A model generated the notes under the pieces. That model did not search any database, was not told the DNA's origin, and saw only the letters and a list, made by a program, of their open reading frames with translations. 64,000 nt of DNA from Diatrype stigma (taxonomy: Eukaryota; Ascomycota; Sordariomycetes; Xylariales; Diatrypaceae): NCBI GenBank assembly GCA_022225965.2, contig JAKJXP020000020.1:310001-374000 (forward strand). The letters run 5' to 3'. Below, piece after piece: positions 1 through 11,179 of this stretch (the stretch's first letter is position 1; every line of letters begins with the position of its first letter). The position numbers and the translations under genes were made by a program.

Positions 1-388
1 TATATATACCTAATTCGCTACCAAATTTACGCAGCAACTCGGATCGAGTTGCATGGCGAGACTGCGTACTTCACATCAAGCCATCTGGAGCAGGTGATGA
101 GAGCTGTCCTACACAAGTAGGTAAGTACTTAGTACGTATGTCCTGTCACTAGATGCCTACGATGCGACGTCGCTAGTGATAGGAAGGTAGAAAACATATG
201 CGCCACGAGCCCATATCACCCAGATGGCAAGGACGACAGATGATGTCCATGCCAGTATTTGCTGCAACAGTTTGCGCTCTCACTGCACACGCATATCATG
301 TACGTGTGTTGGGCTTACCTACCTATTACCCCCTCCCGAGTACTCTCCCCTAAGAGGGTCGATCTGGATTGGGAGGCCGAGTGAGATG

Positions 389-430
389 GATATTTCTTGT
401 GAGATATTTCTTGTGAGATATTTCCTGTGA
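389..430. repeat. 14-base tandem repeat, three copies
   Basis: Three head-to-tail copies of GATATTTCTTGTGA; the third has one T-to-C change. The repeat lies outside any gene and no function can be assigned. Confidence 0.85.
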
Positions 431-729
431 GGTAGGAGTACCAAGTTCAGACTTAGCCGCCTACGCGACACAGCAACTTCGAGATCACCTGCAGGAGTGG
501 GCATCCAGCCAGCTTCTGGCAGTTGGGCGAAACTGTTCTGACCGAGTGCCGACCGAGAAGTCGTCGCAATCCATCATGGTTTCATGCTTGACGTCCACTA
601 AGGATAACGCAGCGATCGATCAACACCGCCCGTCACTTCGATGAGGAACGGGTAAACATGTTGTTCAAGACAAGACAAGACGCCATACATCCATGGGTGT
701 CCAGTAAGAACGAAGTATGTAGTGTTCTG

Positions 730-1035
730 TAGGTAGGTAATAGTAGGTATGTGTATGTATATGTATGTAGCTTACATACATACCTGATGTATGTAGGTAT
801 ATTAAGTGCTTGATAGGCTGATAGGTAAGGACGGGAGCTGTTGATAAGTGGGACACGGGACTTGTAGCCGTGGCATTAGGTTGCGTGGCTGCGCGGTGCA
901 TAGTGCAGGCGGGCTGGCGGGCTGCCCTTAGCCCAATATGTGTGCTGCATAACTACCTGACTGGAAGTGCATATTGGTTGGTAACTGCCACCTACATACC
1001 TAGGTAGGTATAGTAGGTACCTAGGTAGGTAGTGT
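730..1035. repeat. TAGGTA/TACCTA-rich simple sequence
   Basis: The stretch contains many overlapping TAGGTAGGTA, TACCTA and GTATGTA words, including palindromic TACCTAGGTA around 990-1030. Such words recur elsewhere in the window, for example near 27380, 39815 and 51800. They look like spacer low-complexity sequence and not a gene. Confidence 0.6.
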
Positions 1036-2626
1036 GTAGCGCCTCTGACAGCGCCTATGACGTCCGCAGAGTTCATCTACCATACTACCTAGGTTCTGGG
1101 AAGAAAGGATTAGGTATTTGAGAATATATACGAGTATACACGAGTATGACTCTGATCATCGGCAGTGTGTTTCAACGCGGTATCATGCGACATTATGCGA
1201 AGTTCCATGGGACTGCAATACTTCTTTCTAGATGGCAGATGGCTACGAATACGGCTTGGGTTACATTGGAGGCACTGCATAATCATACGGGCACGCGCGG
1301 GAAAGCGGGGGGCACTTCACTAGAGACCCCTTCACTGGGGGTCACTGGGGGCTGAGCCAGTGACAGAACTGACAGACCTGAACAGGACTTGACGGGCAGA
1401 ACGGGCACACGGGCACACAACCTGGAAAAGGGCGACGGGCGACAGGCGCCCTCACGCAGGCTGGCAGGCAGGCTGGCAGGCAGGCTGGCAGCGCAGACAG
1501 GGCGGTCCCGTCATGTCATGGTGTATGTGGGTATGTACAGCCTACGGGTACATCCTTTATATGTGTATGTACGAAGCGTGTATGTAGGAAGTAGTAGTAT
1601 TGGGGGATAATTAACAACCTTGAAACCCGCCCCCAACTTTCACTGACTAGTATTCGCCAACTACAGTGCGGTGATGGAGTATGACATAAATGTTAAGAAC
1701 TTAGTCCCTTTTCCTATAAAGAATGTACCATAAATGTGCCATAGCCCGATCGACTATGATTCGCGTTATCTTTCGGAGATACAGATACAGATATCCGGTA
1801 TAGCTACCCGTGGTCCAGGTCGTTCGCTATAGGTAATTTGGACTACAGCATCTCGAGCCTCATCAATCGCGGTTCACGGCCCACTGTTCACTGTTCACTG
1901 CCCGCTGTCCACTGGCCACTCACTGTCCACTGTCAACTGTCCACTGTCGGATCTCGTCGCTAAACTACGCCCGCTGCTTGCATTTGCATTGTACAAATGT
2001 GATTCAGCTCTGCCCCCTTCTGCCCTCCCCCCCTCTGCCCAGTGCCTGCCCTTCCACCCCCTGCTCGGTCTTGCATAAAACGACCGTTCAGGAATGGTCT
2101 GCCAAGCTCCAACGTTCTCCCACGCTGTTCGTCAGCTTCCCCTGGTCCCAGCTCCACCGCCGATGAAGAAGGCAGTCGAAATAATTTGAGCTTGAGCCTC
2201 GCGTGCATGAAGGAACGAGACGCAACAGTCGCCAGCAGCCAAGTTAGTCATCAGCACCTCAGTCAATATCGCATCTCACCAGCATCTCACCAGCAACCTC
2301 CAAATGCGCATGTCTGCCTCACCAGAGTGAGAGTGAGTGCAAACCGAAGCTGAAGAGCCACCCGATCGATTGGCCCGGCCCATTATTATTTGATGATGGT
2401 GTAATGTGCCCGGTGGGGAACGCGCCCTCGAAAAGAAGCCCGAGACTGAGACCGAGACTGAAACTGAGACTGTGAGGATCCGCGCCGAGTCCGAAATGAA
2501 GAGAGCTTCGAGTGCCGGAAGGTCTCCTGTCCAGCGGCTCCCCGTCAACCACCGGAGGCATAAAGTGCCGCCTGAAGCCCGGAAGCGTGTCGCAACTGCG
2601 TAAGTCAATTCCGTGAGATCCATGAA

Positions 2627-2887
2627 ATGAAACCAACGTCCCAACCAACAAACACCACCACCTGTATCATCTGCACTACCTGCGTCTGTGCCGCACCTTA
2701 GGGGGTTTGACTAACTGTTTAGCGTAGATGTAAGATGAGTCTGAGTCTTTGTTATGTTCTGTTCCTACTCCCGGCTCTACTTCTTCTTCAGTCGGGGTAT
2801 TGGACCCGACCGCGGAGACCCGGAGCCGAGTATGAACAAGGTCGAGTGTGAGACAGAGGGGGGCAGAGGGAGAGGCCCGGGGAGAGA

Positions 2888-2921
<34 letters not shown>

Positions 2922-5181
2922 GGGAGAGGAACTTACGGAGACAGCGGCCTCAGGTAACGCTTGCTAACCTGAGATGAAATAGGCAATAGCTGTAACATAA
3001 GGCGGATCAAATGCTCTGGAGATACCCCGTGTGTGCAATGCAAGAACTCGGCGAGGGAGTGCGAGTATCCGGTGGCGATCGAGAAGATCACCGTCCCGCG
3101 CACCGAGATCGAGGATCTGCGCAGGAAATGTACGTCGCTCGAGCAGTGCTTGAAGGATCTAACCAAGGATGGCGCGTATCGCCGCCGGGAGTTCGTCTCG
3201 CCGCCGCATTCCGTCGCGGCTACTAGCAGCGTGGCTACTATGCCGAGCACTGAGAATACCGACGACGATGCGTCAACTGGCGATGGCCGTATCCTTCATG
3301 ATCCCGATGGGACTGCCCGGTACCTGGGCTCGACTTCCGGCGCCACCTTTCTGGATACGTTGAAGGAGTTCATGAAGACCGTCTTCCCCATCGCGTGGCC
3401 TGAAGGCCAGGGCACCGAAGCAACCTTCTTCTCACAGCTTGAAAGGCAGGGCCCAGAAGCAAGCTTTCTATCCACGTTAGGACGAGTTCAGACGTATGAC
3501 TCAAGGCCACTACCCGAACTTGGTGTTGTTCCAGATCAGTTGCCGGATCAAGCCGACATGGCGACGATGGTGGCCCAGCTGAAATACTTCATCCAGGATG
3601 GCAATGGCGACTACGTCTCTGGCGGAATATTCTACTGGGGTGACCTTGATCCGTCATGCCTCGACACGAATCAACTGCACGTCCGGATGGACTCTCAAAG
3701 AGCTTTATTCAACGCCGCGTTCGCCATGACCTGCCACCTGGAAACACCCACCGAGGTCAGAGACGAGGGAATTCAGCTAGGCGAGCCTTATTTCATGAAA
3801 GCTAGAGTCTTCCTCGGCAACCCCTTGGTGTCAACCAACTACACGCCGGATGACCTCCCTGCGCTAGCCATGATGAGCATGTACCTAGTAGAGGTCAATA
3901 GGCGTGATACCGCATATCTCTATATCAGCATAGGCATGCATCTGGCAGTGATGCGTGGAGTTCACCGAGGGTTGGGTGGGGTGGATGAGCGTGGTAAACG
4001 AGCCTTCTGGACGCTTTACGTGTTAGACAGGTGAGTCACGCCGCCGATATGGACATGAACATCTGAATGCTCACATAGTTCCAGGTGGCTTAGCTGTTTG
4101 ATGGGCCGCCCTCCGACCATCCAAGATGAAGCAATCCGGCTTGCTTTACCCAGTAATGAAAGGTACGTAAACAGTGATGAATAATGGAGCAATAGGTGGT
4201 CAAACGTCATCTCTGACCGTAACTAGTGGAATGCCTCCAGCTATTGGACTCACCTCCCACGTGGGACTTTCCAAGATATGCGGATACATCGTCTGTAACA
4301 CGTATCGCATTGCCCCCCGTGAGCAAGCGACAGACACTTCTACATTGGTCGATAATGCCCTTGTGCAACTAGCCCACTGGCTAGCCAATCTACCCCCCGA
4401 ACTTCAACTAACTAGTGATACCCCGACGAACGATCGAGCTTGCTGCGAGCTTCACATGTCCTACAACCAGGTACGTTCCCACCCCTTCGACATCCTAGTA
4501 ACCAATGCATGAAGAACGATCCTAAGGCTGGCGGTTTTATTTTAGCTGTTGATCTTGACCGTGCGGCCCATCTTCTTCATGGCCGTGAAGAAGGCCGTGG
4601 CCGACCGGTTCACCGAGCGCAGCTGGAACCTGGAGAATCATACGCAGATCTCGCGCATCCAGCAGTGCATCGAAGCCGCGAGGGCGAACCTCCGGCTGGG
4701 CCGGTTGATCCGCGAAAGCACGCTATCCCGGAAGCTGCTCACGTGCAACCTGCACAACATCTTCAATGCCGCCACCATCCTGCTGCTCAACCAGCTGCTC
4801 CTGGACACCTTCGAAAACAGCCAGGACCTGCCGGACGTCTGGTTCGCCATCAGCTGCTTCGAGGTCGAGGCGCGCGGCGGCATCAACGAGTACGCCAAGG
4901 ACTGCGAGCAGGTCCTGAAGCACCTCAAAACCCTCGTCCAGCGCCTGCGGAACCAGATGGTGGAGGTCCGGAACCAGCTCCGCATGAGCCGGTTCGTGGC
5001 CCCGCCGGTCCCGCCCCTCACCGCGACGACCGCCTATGACGTCGGCTTTATCCTGAACCCTGTAAATCCGCCGAACATCCTGCCGAACCAACACAACCTC
5101 CCCGAAATCATCTACGAGCAGCTCGCCGGTTGGATAGACCACGACGACCTGCAACTATATAACGACCCCTTCATGGTTTGA
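2627..5181 (+). CDS. Zn2Cys6 transcription factor with fungal-specific TF domain
   Basis: This is a likely nuclear regulator of the cluster to its right. The binuclear zinc cluster runs from about 2983 to 3064 and reads CNSCNIRRIKC, SGDTPC, VQCKNSAREC, matching C-X2-C-X6-C-X5-C-X2-C-X6-C. The first Cys codon is split by an intron (T in exon 1, GC at 2983-2984). A coiled dimerisation stretch follows (EIEDLRRKC region). The middle-homology domain shows the LDRW...MGRPPTI signature across an intron. The proposed exons are 2627-2663, 2983-4030, 4085-4162, 4227-4470 and 4546-5181. The last four are in phase with each other and use good GT/AG signals. Exon 1 (ATG at 2627, a 12-codon leader) is the weakest part: its 319-base intron holds a GGAGCC hexanucleotide repeat, and an exon at 2496-2599 is an alternative. 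The model gives about 680 residues, normal for the family. Its target genes are inferred from position only. Confidence 0.85.
2889..2922. repeat. GGAGCC hexanucleotide repeat
   Basis: About five tandem copies of GGAGCC/CCGGAG lie inside the presumed first intron of the Zn2Cys6 regulator. This makes the intron unusually long and the 5' gene model uncertain. Confidence 0.8.
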
Positions 5182-6759
5182 TAGGAAGGGGGTGGGGGTG
5201 GCGTTCTCCCCCTCGCCTTTTTGCCCCGCGGTGCATAGTGCAGCTTTCTTCTCATCTCAGATCCTCTATTTCGGGATGTGTGGACAGATTGCCACTTTTT
5301 AGTTTTCAAGCGTAGGGAGTCGGGCTCTTTTTTTATCTTCGAATATTTCACTCCCATGCATCAGGTTGCCGTGTTCCCCTTTTTCTTTTCTTTTGGATGA
5401 GCGTCGCGAAATCTGTTCTTTTGTTTAGCTACCTGTTGAATCTTCACGACACACTGAAAAGTACGCCCTCCCTTGTCCCCTTTCTGGCTGGTACGGGAAC
5501 TTGTACGTAGTTACAATACATATACACAACGTCATGACTGAATGAATCTCCAATTTGCATCCTCACTCGTACAATCGACAACGACAGTGCATCTCCTAAG
5601 ATGATCAGCATATCTAAGCGGCCCAAAAGCTAAAATATAATGTCTACATTAAGTTGACTAAAAAGAGAGTATGGGACATATAACACAATGCGATTGTCCA
5701 GCTAACTACGAGCTCTAGCGGACGGGTCATAGCCCCTATCTGCGATGGGAACCCCCTGATTGCGACTTACACATAGGATGCTGCAACCAGAAGGGCCTTT
5801 CTATATACAATCAAGGGGGTTCGTGGTGATCCACGAGCCGTTCCGCTGCCTACAATGTCTTACGAGGCTACAATACATATATTTTAGTATGGGTCCAGAT
5901 CCGTCTATGTCGTAAGTCTTTTCAAGCACATACAGCCAGGGGTGGAAGTTTCATTCGTCGAAATCCTAGCAGGTTGAGGCAAGAATGGGCCTCGTGTAAC
6001 CATAAACTATGGAATTCCGGCGGAATTGTATAGGTACTAGACTGCGAGAGGTCAAAGCCGAGCCCCAATTCCGCCTTACCGGCGTCAGCAACTACCAAGT
6101 CGTTCCGGGAGCCCGACAAGAGCTACCTTCCGCGTCTTACGAAGCCAGAATACATAGTTTATTTGCCAATTCGGTCTGCTTTTTGGCCTCAGTGACGAGA
6201 TTCCCCATACGAAACACTTGAATCCTGCGCAATAGTCGAGCGGTGAAAGCGTGCTATATTCTTGTTCTTTAGCTGTCTTGTCATAATTGCGGTTGTAGTG
6301 TAAAACACTCAGAGCCAATTGGCTGAAAAAGTCACCTCAGTGCATGTACAATTTCCTCGGTGCATGTATGAGGCCGAATTCCACCACGCTGAATGGTCGG
6401 CCGATGACTACAGGAACAGAAATATCATGTGTATTTTATCACCAGAGCGCCCCTGCAAGGGTCCAGATAACCTTCAAGGCCATTTTCGAGAGGACCTCAA
6501 TGGTGTAGCCAGCAGAGCCTCCTCTTCAGCGTGTATTTAACCTTCTAGGCAAGGGCTTTTATGGCCAAACATGACATCTCGAACAATGGATCATATGAAA
6601 CATACGACACTATTATATCAGCAATAGAAGTAAGCCTTCTCAAGATATCCTCAGCTACCAGACCCTTCCCAGCTCGAACTAATTACCGGACCCATATGAA
6701 TAGTTTTCAACTTGAGTTCACGAGTATCTATTAGAGCGAAAGCACATCACGGTTTTAGG
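5182..6759. other. Intergenic, regulator to C2H2 gene
   Basis: No supported gene. The stretch contains an imperfect inverted repeat (5747-5762 with 5808-5822) and one TGGCCTCA word at 6184. It is AT-rich in places, and open frames are short and family-less. Confidence 0.5.
5747..5822. repeat. Imperfect inverted repeat, possible hairpin
   Basis: The left arm ends in GAACCCCCTGATTG and the right arm reads CAATCAAGGGGGTTC, complementary apart from one extra base, with a spacer of about 45 bases. It could be a degenerate small transposon end or a transcript hairpin. It lies outside genes and has no assigned role. Confidence 0.6.
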
Positions 6760-7567
6760 ATGAATCATCGATACATGTCAAGCACAGCAGTCCTTAATGA
6801 GTGGGACACTTTTCGACATAGTGACGATGGAAACTCCGTTATGGGAAACCCGTACACCACAGATGATCTAGACGCTGGCTTGAGGTCGGGAATGTTTCGG
6901 TATCCCGTGCAGGATATTGGAACACCATTGACAGAGGTTGATGTTGATGCTATGATGTCAACGCGCAACTCACTGGGAATTGTCCCATACAATAGCATGA
7001 TGGGGCAGTATGGACAGCCCGCCTATGAGGGACATCACCTGCACGACGTTAACTTGATGTACTCACCTTCCAATACCTACGTCGGGGGCTTGCCGGCCGT
7101 AGGTTCTACAGAGATGTTCCCTGTAGTTCCTCAGGGAGATATCTGCACGTTTGAATATCCAACACTTCATACCACCACCGACGACGGCGCTGAATGGGTG
7201 GCCAGGTACGCCCAAGCTAACACAAACACGTTAACTATCCGTCCACTAAAAGTGATGTAGCCCAGTGGACGCAAACGGCCCGTTCGCATGTGAGGTAGAT
7301 GGCTGTTCCGGGACTTTCTCACTCAAGAAAGACCGCACTCGCCATTACCAATGCCAACATAGCGACAACCAATACTACCAATGCTCGTGTGGTTATAAGA
7401 CACGGCGCAAAGATAATTTTCGGCGGCACGTGAACGGGGCGGGGTCTCGGGAGGAATGCACTTACTTCGTTTGTTCTTGCGGTCAATACGAAACTGAAAT
7501 CGATGCTATCCTCCTCCATATTAAGGATTGTAACTCGAAGCCTCGCGGCCGCCCTCGAAAGAACTAG
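6760..7567 (+). CDS. C2H2 zinc-finger protein with AT-hook-like tail
   Basis: This two-exon gene (6760-7205 and 7261-7567, intron GTACGC...CTAAC...GTAG of 55 bases) encodes about 250 residues. The N-terminal 148 residues are acidic and polar without a recognised domain. The C-terminal part holds a canonical C2H2 finger (C159, C164, H177, H182; core FACEVDGC...KDRTRH) and a second, imperfect finger (C190, C192, H205). A third short Cys pair follows, then the basic RGRP AT-hook-like motif close to the C-terminus. It is probably nuclear and DNA-binding. It sits between the Zn2Cys6 gene and the first biosynthetic genes, so it may be a local regulator; that is inference. I start at the ATG at 6760 because the frame upstream has no better ATG. 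The joined frame is consistent across the intron. Confidence 0.75.
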
Positions 7568-9505
7568 GGATTGGACGCCTTGGAAAGGGATCATGTGTAA
7601 TGTCACAGACAGGTGTTATCTGGCTGTATACAACCTACATAGTATGCCCCGTCACCTACTTAGTCTTAGCTTTTCATCGTCGTGGGCACAATAGTAAGAC
7701 GTTGGGAACTCACTATTTGGCTTCTGCTGTATTTCCCTGGACCAACTCCAGATTTGACGCTTTCGAGACCTTAAGTTCCTATGTTGTGTATGTAGCGCGT
7801 ACGCCCAGAACATATTGCCAGCCTGATACTAGGTCGGAGAGCGTCCCTTTGGCTTGCAGTTCTCATCGACCGGTGGATTGGGGACTACCTACTGCTACCG
7901 CTCCTGGGATAGGTGGTTATATGCCGGGAGTCGATTCCTTACACATCTGACAGAGTGTCTCACGAGTCAAATTACGTTCACCAGGAGCGGTTTGTCGTTG
8001 GCTCGGTAACGTATACAACAGAGGTGATATCCTTCTATGGTCCTATGGTATGGAATTGAGATGGCCAGGTATTGTTGTGTTCGGCTTCAAATATGAGTGA
8101 TAGGAGAGTGAAGCATGATCGTATCTCGTTCTCGAGGATCAATTGATATATCTACAATAGAATTCCCGGATAGAATTCCCGGTCTTCCCGATTCCCAACA
8201 GCGGAATTCGTTTGAAGCAGCTTGTTGGCGGGGCCGATGAGGTTTTAATGTGGTCGTTCCGGGTATGGTACCCCTTGTTTGACACGACTTTTCATGCCAA
8301 GTATTGTTTCCTAGGCCCTGATTCGGTCCAAATATGGGTACTTTACCCGTCTTAATACCATGGATTGACAGATTCGAGCCTTGATAGGTCGAAAATGGGC
8401 CTCATATTACGGCTCTTTTTGGGGACCTATGCAGCCTACCAGGGAATAAAGTATACTTGTGGCGGGGAATAGCGCCAAGGTGGTACCGAAACCACCCCAA
8501 GCTAATAAACTGGCCTCAAAACTGCGGTGCAACGTATAAATGGTACAGGAAACGGCCTCAGGAAAAGGCCAATTTCAGATGGCATGGTTCAAGTTACATT
8601 TCAGTTGAAAGGCCATCGGGAATTGGCCTCAGCAACTTGGCAAAAAAATGAGGAGACTGGTGAGGTACTGATCTGGTTAGAAGTAACGTCAGTTAGAGTG
8701 ATTGCGCATACGAATATAAGTAGTAAAAATGGCCTCAGTTCCGGGAGCAGCCTCGCACAGCGCTTCAACCATTGTTACCAGGATGAAATGGCCTCAAACC
8801 GGTGTGAGTCGGTGAATATTGATGCCTGGTTTGTACCATGAGATGATGACGCGTTAGATGCCTTGCTTAATAGAATACCAACTATTGTTGGAAACCTATA
8901 TACCTTTAGACCAGCCAGTCTACGGCTTGTTGACACGGCCAACTTGATAAGTTAGTATGCCCCCTGAACCCTATGAAATTAGTTCTCGCACCATAAGCAG
9001 GGGTTTCCAATGTCGTTTTCATCGGGAACCCAACTCACACTACCTATACTCCATACGGCTAGGTATAGTCCACTTCAAGGGAGGCGTAGTCGACGGCCTC
9101 ATTACCTCGTCATGTATCCTGAACATTGTTATTATCTTATATTCTATGGTAGCCTGAGCCTGTTGGTTCGAGTAGCTGGGATGTATATTTATCCTCCTGG
9201 AGAAAAGCCCTTCGCTTCTAGAACGCACAGCCTCACCAACATTGTCACCTGCCGATCAGGCTGGATAAATCAGGATGGCAATCTGGAACAACATTGTTGG
9301 CCTTCAATATTTGATAAGGAAAACCAAATTGATGCCCTGTGGCATCTGTAGCTTTTATGACTGCTATAGTACTAATCAATATCTCTTGGAATCTGGCCTG
9401 TATCTGAACTTGTTTCAACATTGGATATACAAGAAGAAAATCAAAGTAACCGAAACGCCAACTTGAAAACGACTCTAGATGACTCATATTCCATTCTAGC
9501 CCTCT
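7568..9505. other. Intergenic with GGCCTCA-word cluster
   Basis: A stretch of about 1.9 kb between the 3' ends of two convergent genes. No gene is recognised. It has direct repeats of AGAATTCCCGG near 8159-8181 and a clear concentration of GGCCTCA words on the plus strand (separate entry). The many short open frames here have no family resemblance. Confidence 0.5.
8397..9101 (+). repeat. Cluster of seven same-strand GGCCTCA words
   Basis: GGCCTCA occurs at about 8397, 8512, 8554, 8625, 8731, 8790 and 9095, all on the plus strand and often as TGGCCTCA followed by A or G. One 7-mer is expected about once in 16 kb per strand, so seven in 0.7 kb is not chance composition. Single copies also occur near 6185, 27537, 42262 and 48408. 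It may be a degenerate dispersed repeat or a protein-binding array; the sequence does not decide. Confidence 0.6.
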
Positions 9506-10606
9506 CTATACCGTTGACTCCGCGAGGCGCGCCCATGCGATCTCTAGCATATACCTGATATGTATGCAGCCGTTGATTCCCCCCCATGCAGAGCAAACGT
9601 GCCACAAGTTGTGACTAGACCCAATGTAATCAAACCTTTCAGGAAAAAGGCTCTCCGGGAACTTGGTGGCGTAGATCATGGCACCGACGAAGGGCGGGGC
9701 TAGCACGGGAACGCAGTGGCTGTACAGCTCGACGCTCGCATCCCACCCGTGCAGGTACGTGGCGTGGGCCATCGGAATCAGAGTTCCGGTGGCGAGCATC
9801 GAGCAGAAGTAGAGCGTACGGATCCAGGTGCGTGTCGCGGGCAGCCAGCCGTCGCAGCAGGAAATACGGAAGACAGCCTTGTCCGGGGACTCAAAGACGC
9901 TCGTGAACGGCAGGACCATGCCGACGGCACACCAGGTGCCGGCGATGGCTAGGTAAAGGCGTAGCAGCCAAGCGGACTCCTGGTAGAAAGCGCAGTAGAC
10001 GGATGCGAAGTTGAACGAGGAGCATGCCAGAGAGATGGAGAGCACGTCTACCGCCACGAAGGTCACGATAGCTGTCGGGCTCGATGAGCACTTAGCCGTG
10101 TGCCACAGGATGCTGCACACCATGCAGCCCCCGAAGCAGAGGAAGTACGTCGCAGCCATCGCCACGTCCGCGTACCCGCCTGGCCCGTACCACGTGGGCA
10201 GTGGGGAGATGTATAAGGGGAAGGCGAACAGGATGATCAGCGCGGCGATGGCGTGCGTCCAGATGTTGGTCGTCTCGTTATGAAGACAGAACGGTGACCC
10301 CGCTGTCGCCCAGTGCGACTTCGTGAAGCGGTAACCGTGGCGGATGTACTCGTTGAGCTGCCATGGTGCGGGTAAGTCGGCGTAGTTGAGTAGGCCTTTG
10401 ATCTCTGCTCTTCTCAAGGCTCGGTCGATGTCTTTCTGGAGCTCGGGACTCGAAGGGTCGTACTTTTCGTTGGAATTGCCTGCAACTTTGCTCATCGAAT
10501 CCAGAGCAGGTATGATGGAAGTTTGCCCTTCATCTTTCTCGTCACCTATGGAGCCATATTTCCTCGCAGAGCTCGCAGCGGAAACGAGGCTTTCCTTCAC
10601 ACTCAT
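9506..10606 (-). CDS. PAQR / haemolysin-III family membrane protein
   Basis: An intron-free 366-residue protein. After a polar N-terminal segment of about 90 residues it has seven or so hydrophobic helices. The PAQR (progestin/adipoQ receptor, yeast Izh) hallmarks are visible: the HNETTNIWTH motif before the first helix, SILWH with the first zinc-ligand His, an Asp in the VAVDVLSISL helix, and FPER...SHNLWH near the C-terminus with the last two His ligands. In known relatives these residues bind zinc at a membrane hydrolase-like site, and yeast Izh proteins affect zinc and sterol homeostasis. I use the ATG at 10606 because the frame further upstream lacks an ATG. It sits tail-to-tail with the C2H2 gene, 5' toward the DMATS gene. 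It could be a membrane-acting tailoring or self-protection factor; that is inference. Confidence 0.85.
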   Translation of the reverse strand: MSVKESLVSAASSARKYGSIGDEKDEGQTSIIPALDSMSKVAGNSNEKYDPSSPELQKDIDRALRRAEIKGLLNYADLPAPWQLNEYIRHGYRFTKSHWATAGSPFCLHNETTNIWTHAIAALIILFAFPLYISPLPTWYGPGGYADVAMAATYFLCFGGCMVCSILWHTAKCSSSPTAIVTFVAVDVLSISLACSSFNFASVYCAFYQESAWLLRLYLAIAGTWCAVGMVLPFTSVFESPDKAVFRISCCDGWLPATRTWIRTLYFCSMLATGTLIPMAHATYLHGWDASVELYSHCVPVLAPPFVGAMIYATKFPESLFPERFDYIGSSHNLWHVCSAWGGINGCIHIRYMLEIAWARLAESTV

Positions 10607-11179
10607 GGTCGCCGTTGATCGGTATGATATGTTTGAGAGTCTGCCAGTAAATTTTTTGCAGTAGATCGCCGGGATGATCGGCGTGCGCAAACATGCGGGC
10701 TTTTACATCTTAGTTCGGAACCGGAGAATACGGAGACCCTACGGTCCTCCGGAGTCGGCCGAGACGTGCATCTCTGATAACTTGCCCCATTGGGATGACA
10801 CTGCCAAGGCTGGAAAAGGTACGGATGTCAAACTCTAGACACTTAGTTGGTCAATTAGCAAGGTACTTCCACGATAATGCGAGTTTCGGGTCGGACCGAG
10901 TGGAGATTTTGATGTCGTGGGCTTTATGAAGCATGGGATAACGAACGCCAAGAAGATCGGCTTTGCTTTAGGTGTGTCCCAACAGCGTCATCAATCTCAC
11001 CCAGTCGACCCGCTAAACCATGCCGTAACTCGTGGCGAACAGGGATCTAGATAAGCATATCGCATACTAATAATAGAAGCTATTTCGTAGACTTGTTGGT
11101 GCACATATAGAAGGTAATCGAGAGATTACTAGACTGATATAAATAGTTTCTGGGTATACCTATAACTATAAACGAGGTG
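10607..11179. other. Intergenic, PAQR promoter side
   Basis: This spacer lies upstream of the PAQR gene and downstream of the DMATS gene. It is GC-richer next to the PAQR start and AT-rich toward 11100. I see nothing in it beyond presumptive promoter and 3' end sequence. Confidence 0.4.

Larger units (their letters stand above)
1..2626. other. Gene-poor, repeat-rich left flank
   Basis: I find no recognisable gene here. Short open frames exist but are interrupted and resemble no family. The stretch is full of simple repeats: a 14-base tandem at 389-430, TAGGTA/TACCTA words at about 730-1035, a 12-base GCAGGCTGGCAG tandem at 1456-1491, CACTGT-like units at 1882-1949 and GAGACTGA-like units at 2443-2473. 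A basic, proline-containing open frame at 2496-2599 followed by a GTAAGT donor could be an alternative 5' exon of the regulator to the right, but its splice phase does not fit. Confidence 0.6.

Noticed and set aside
2406..2603. Basic open frame as the true first exon of the Zn2Cys6 regulator
   Set aside because: Attractive composition and donor, but no acceptor brings it into phase with the Cys codon at 2983. Kept only as an alternative.
4638..5154. Long minus-strand open frames opposite the last exon of the Zn2Cys6 gene, and similar long frames opposite the PKS, proteases and PABA synthase
   Set aside because: They mirror GC-rich coding sequence in other frames and show no domains.
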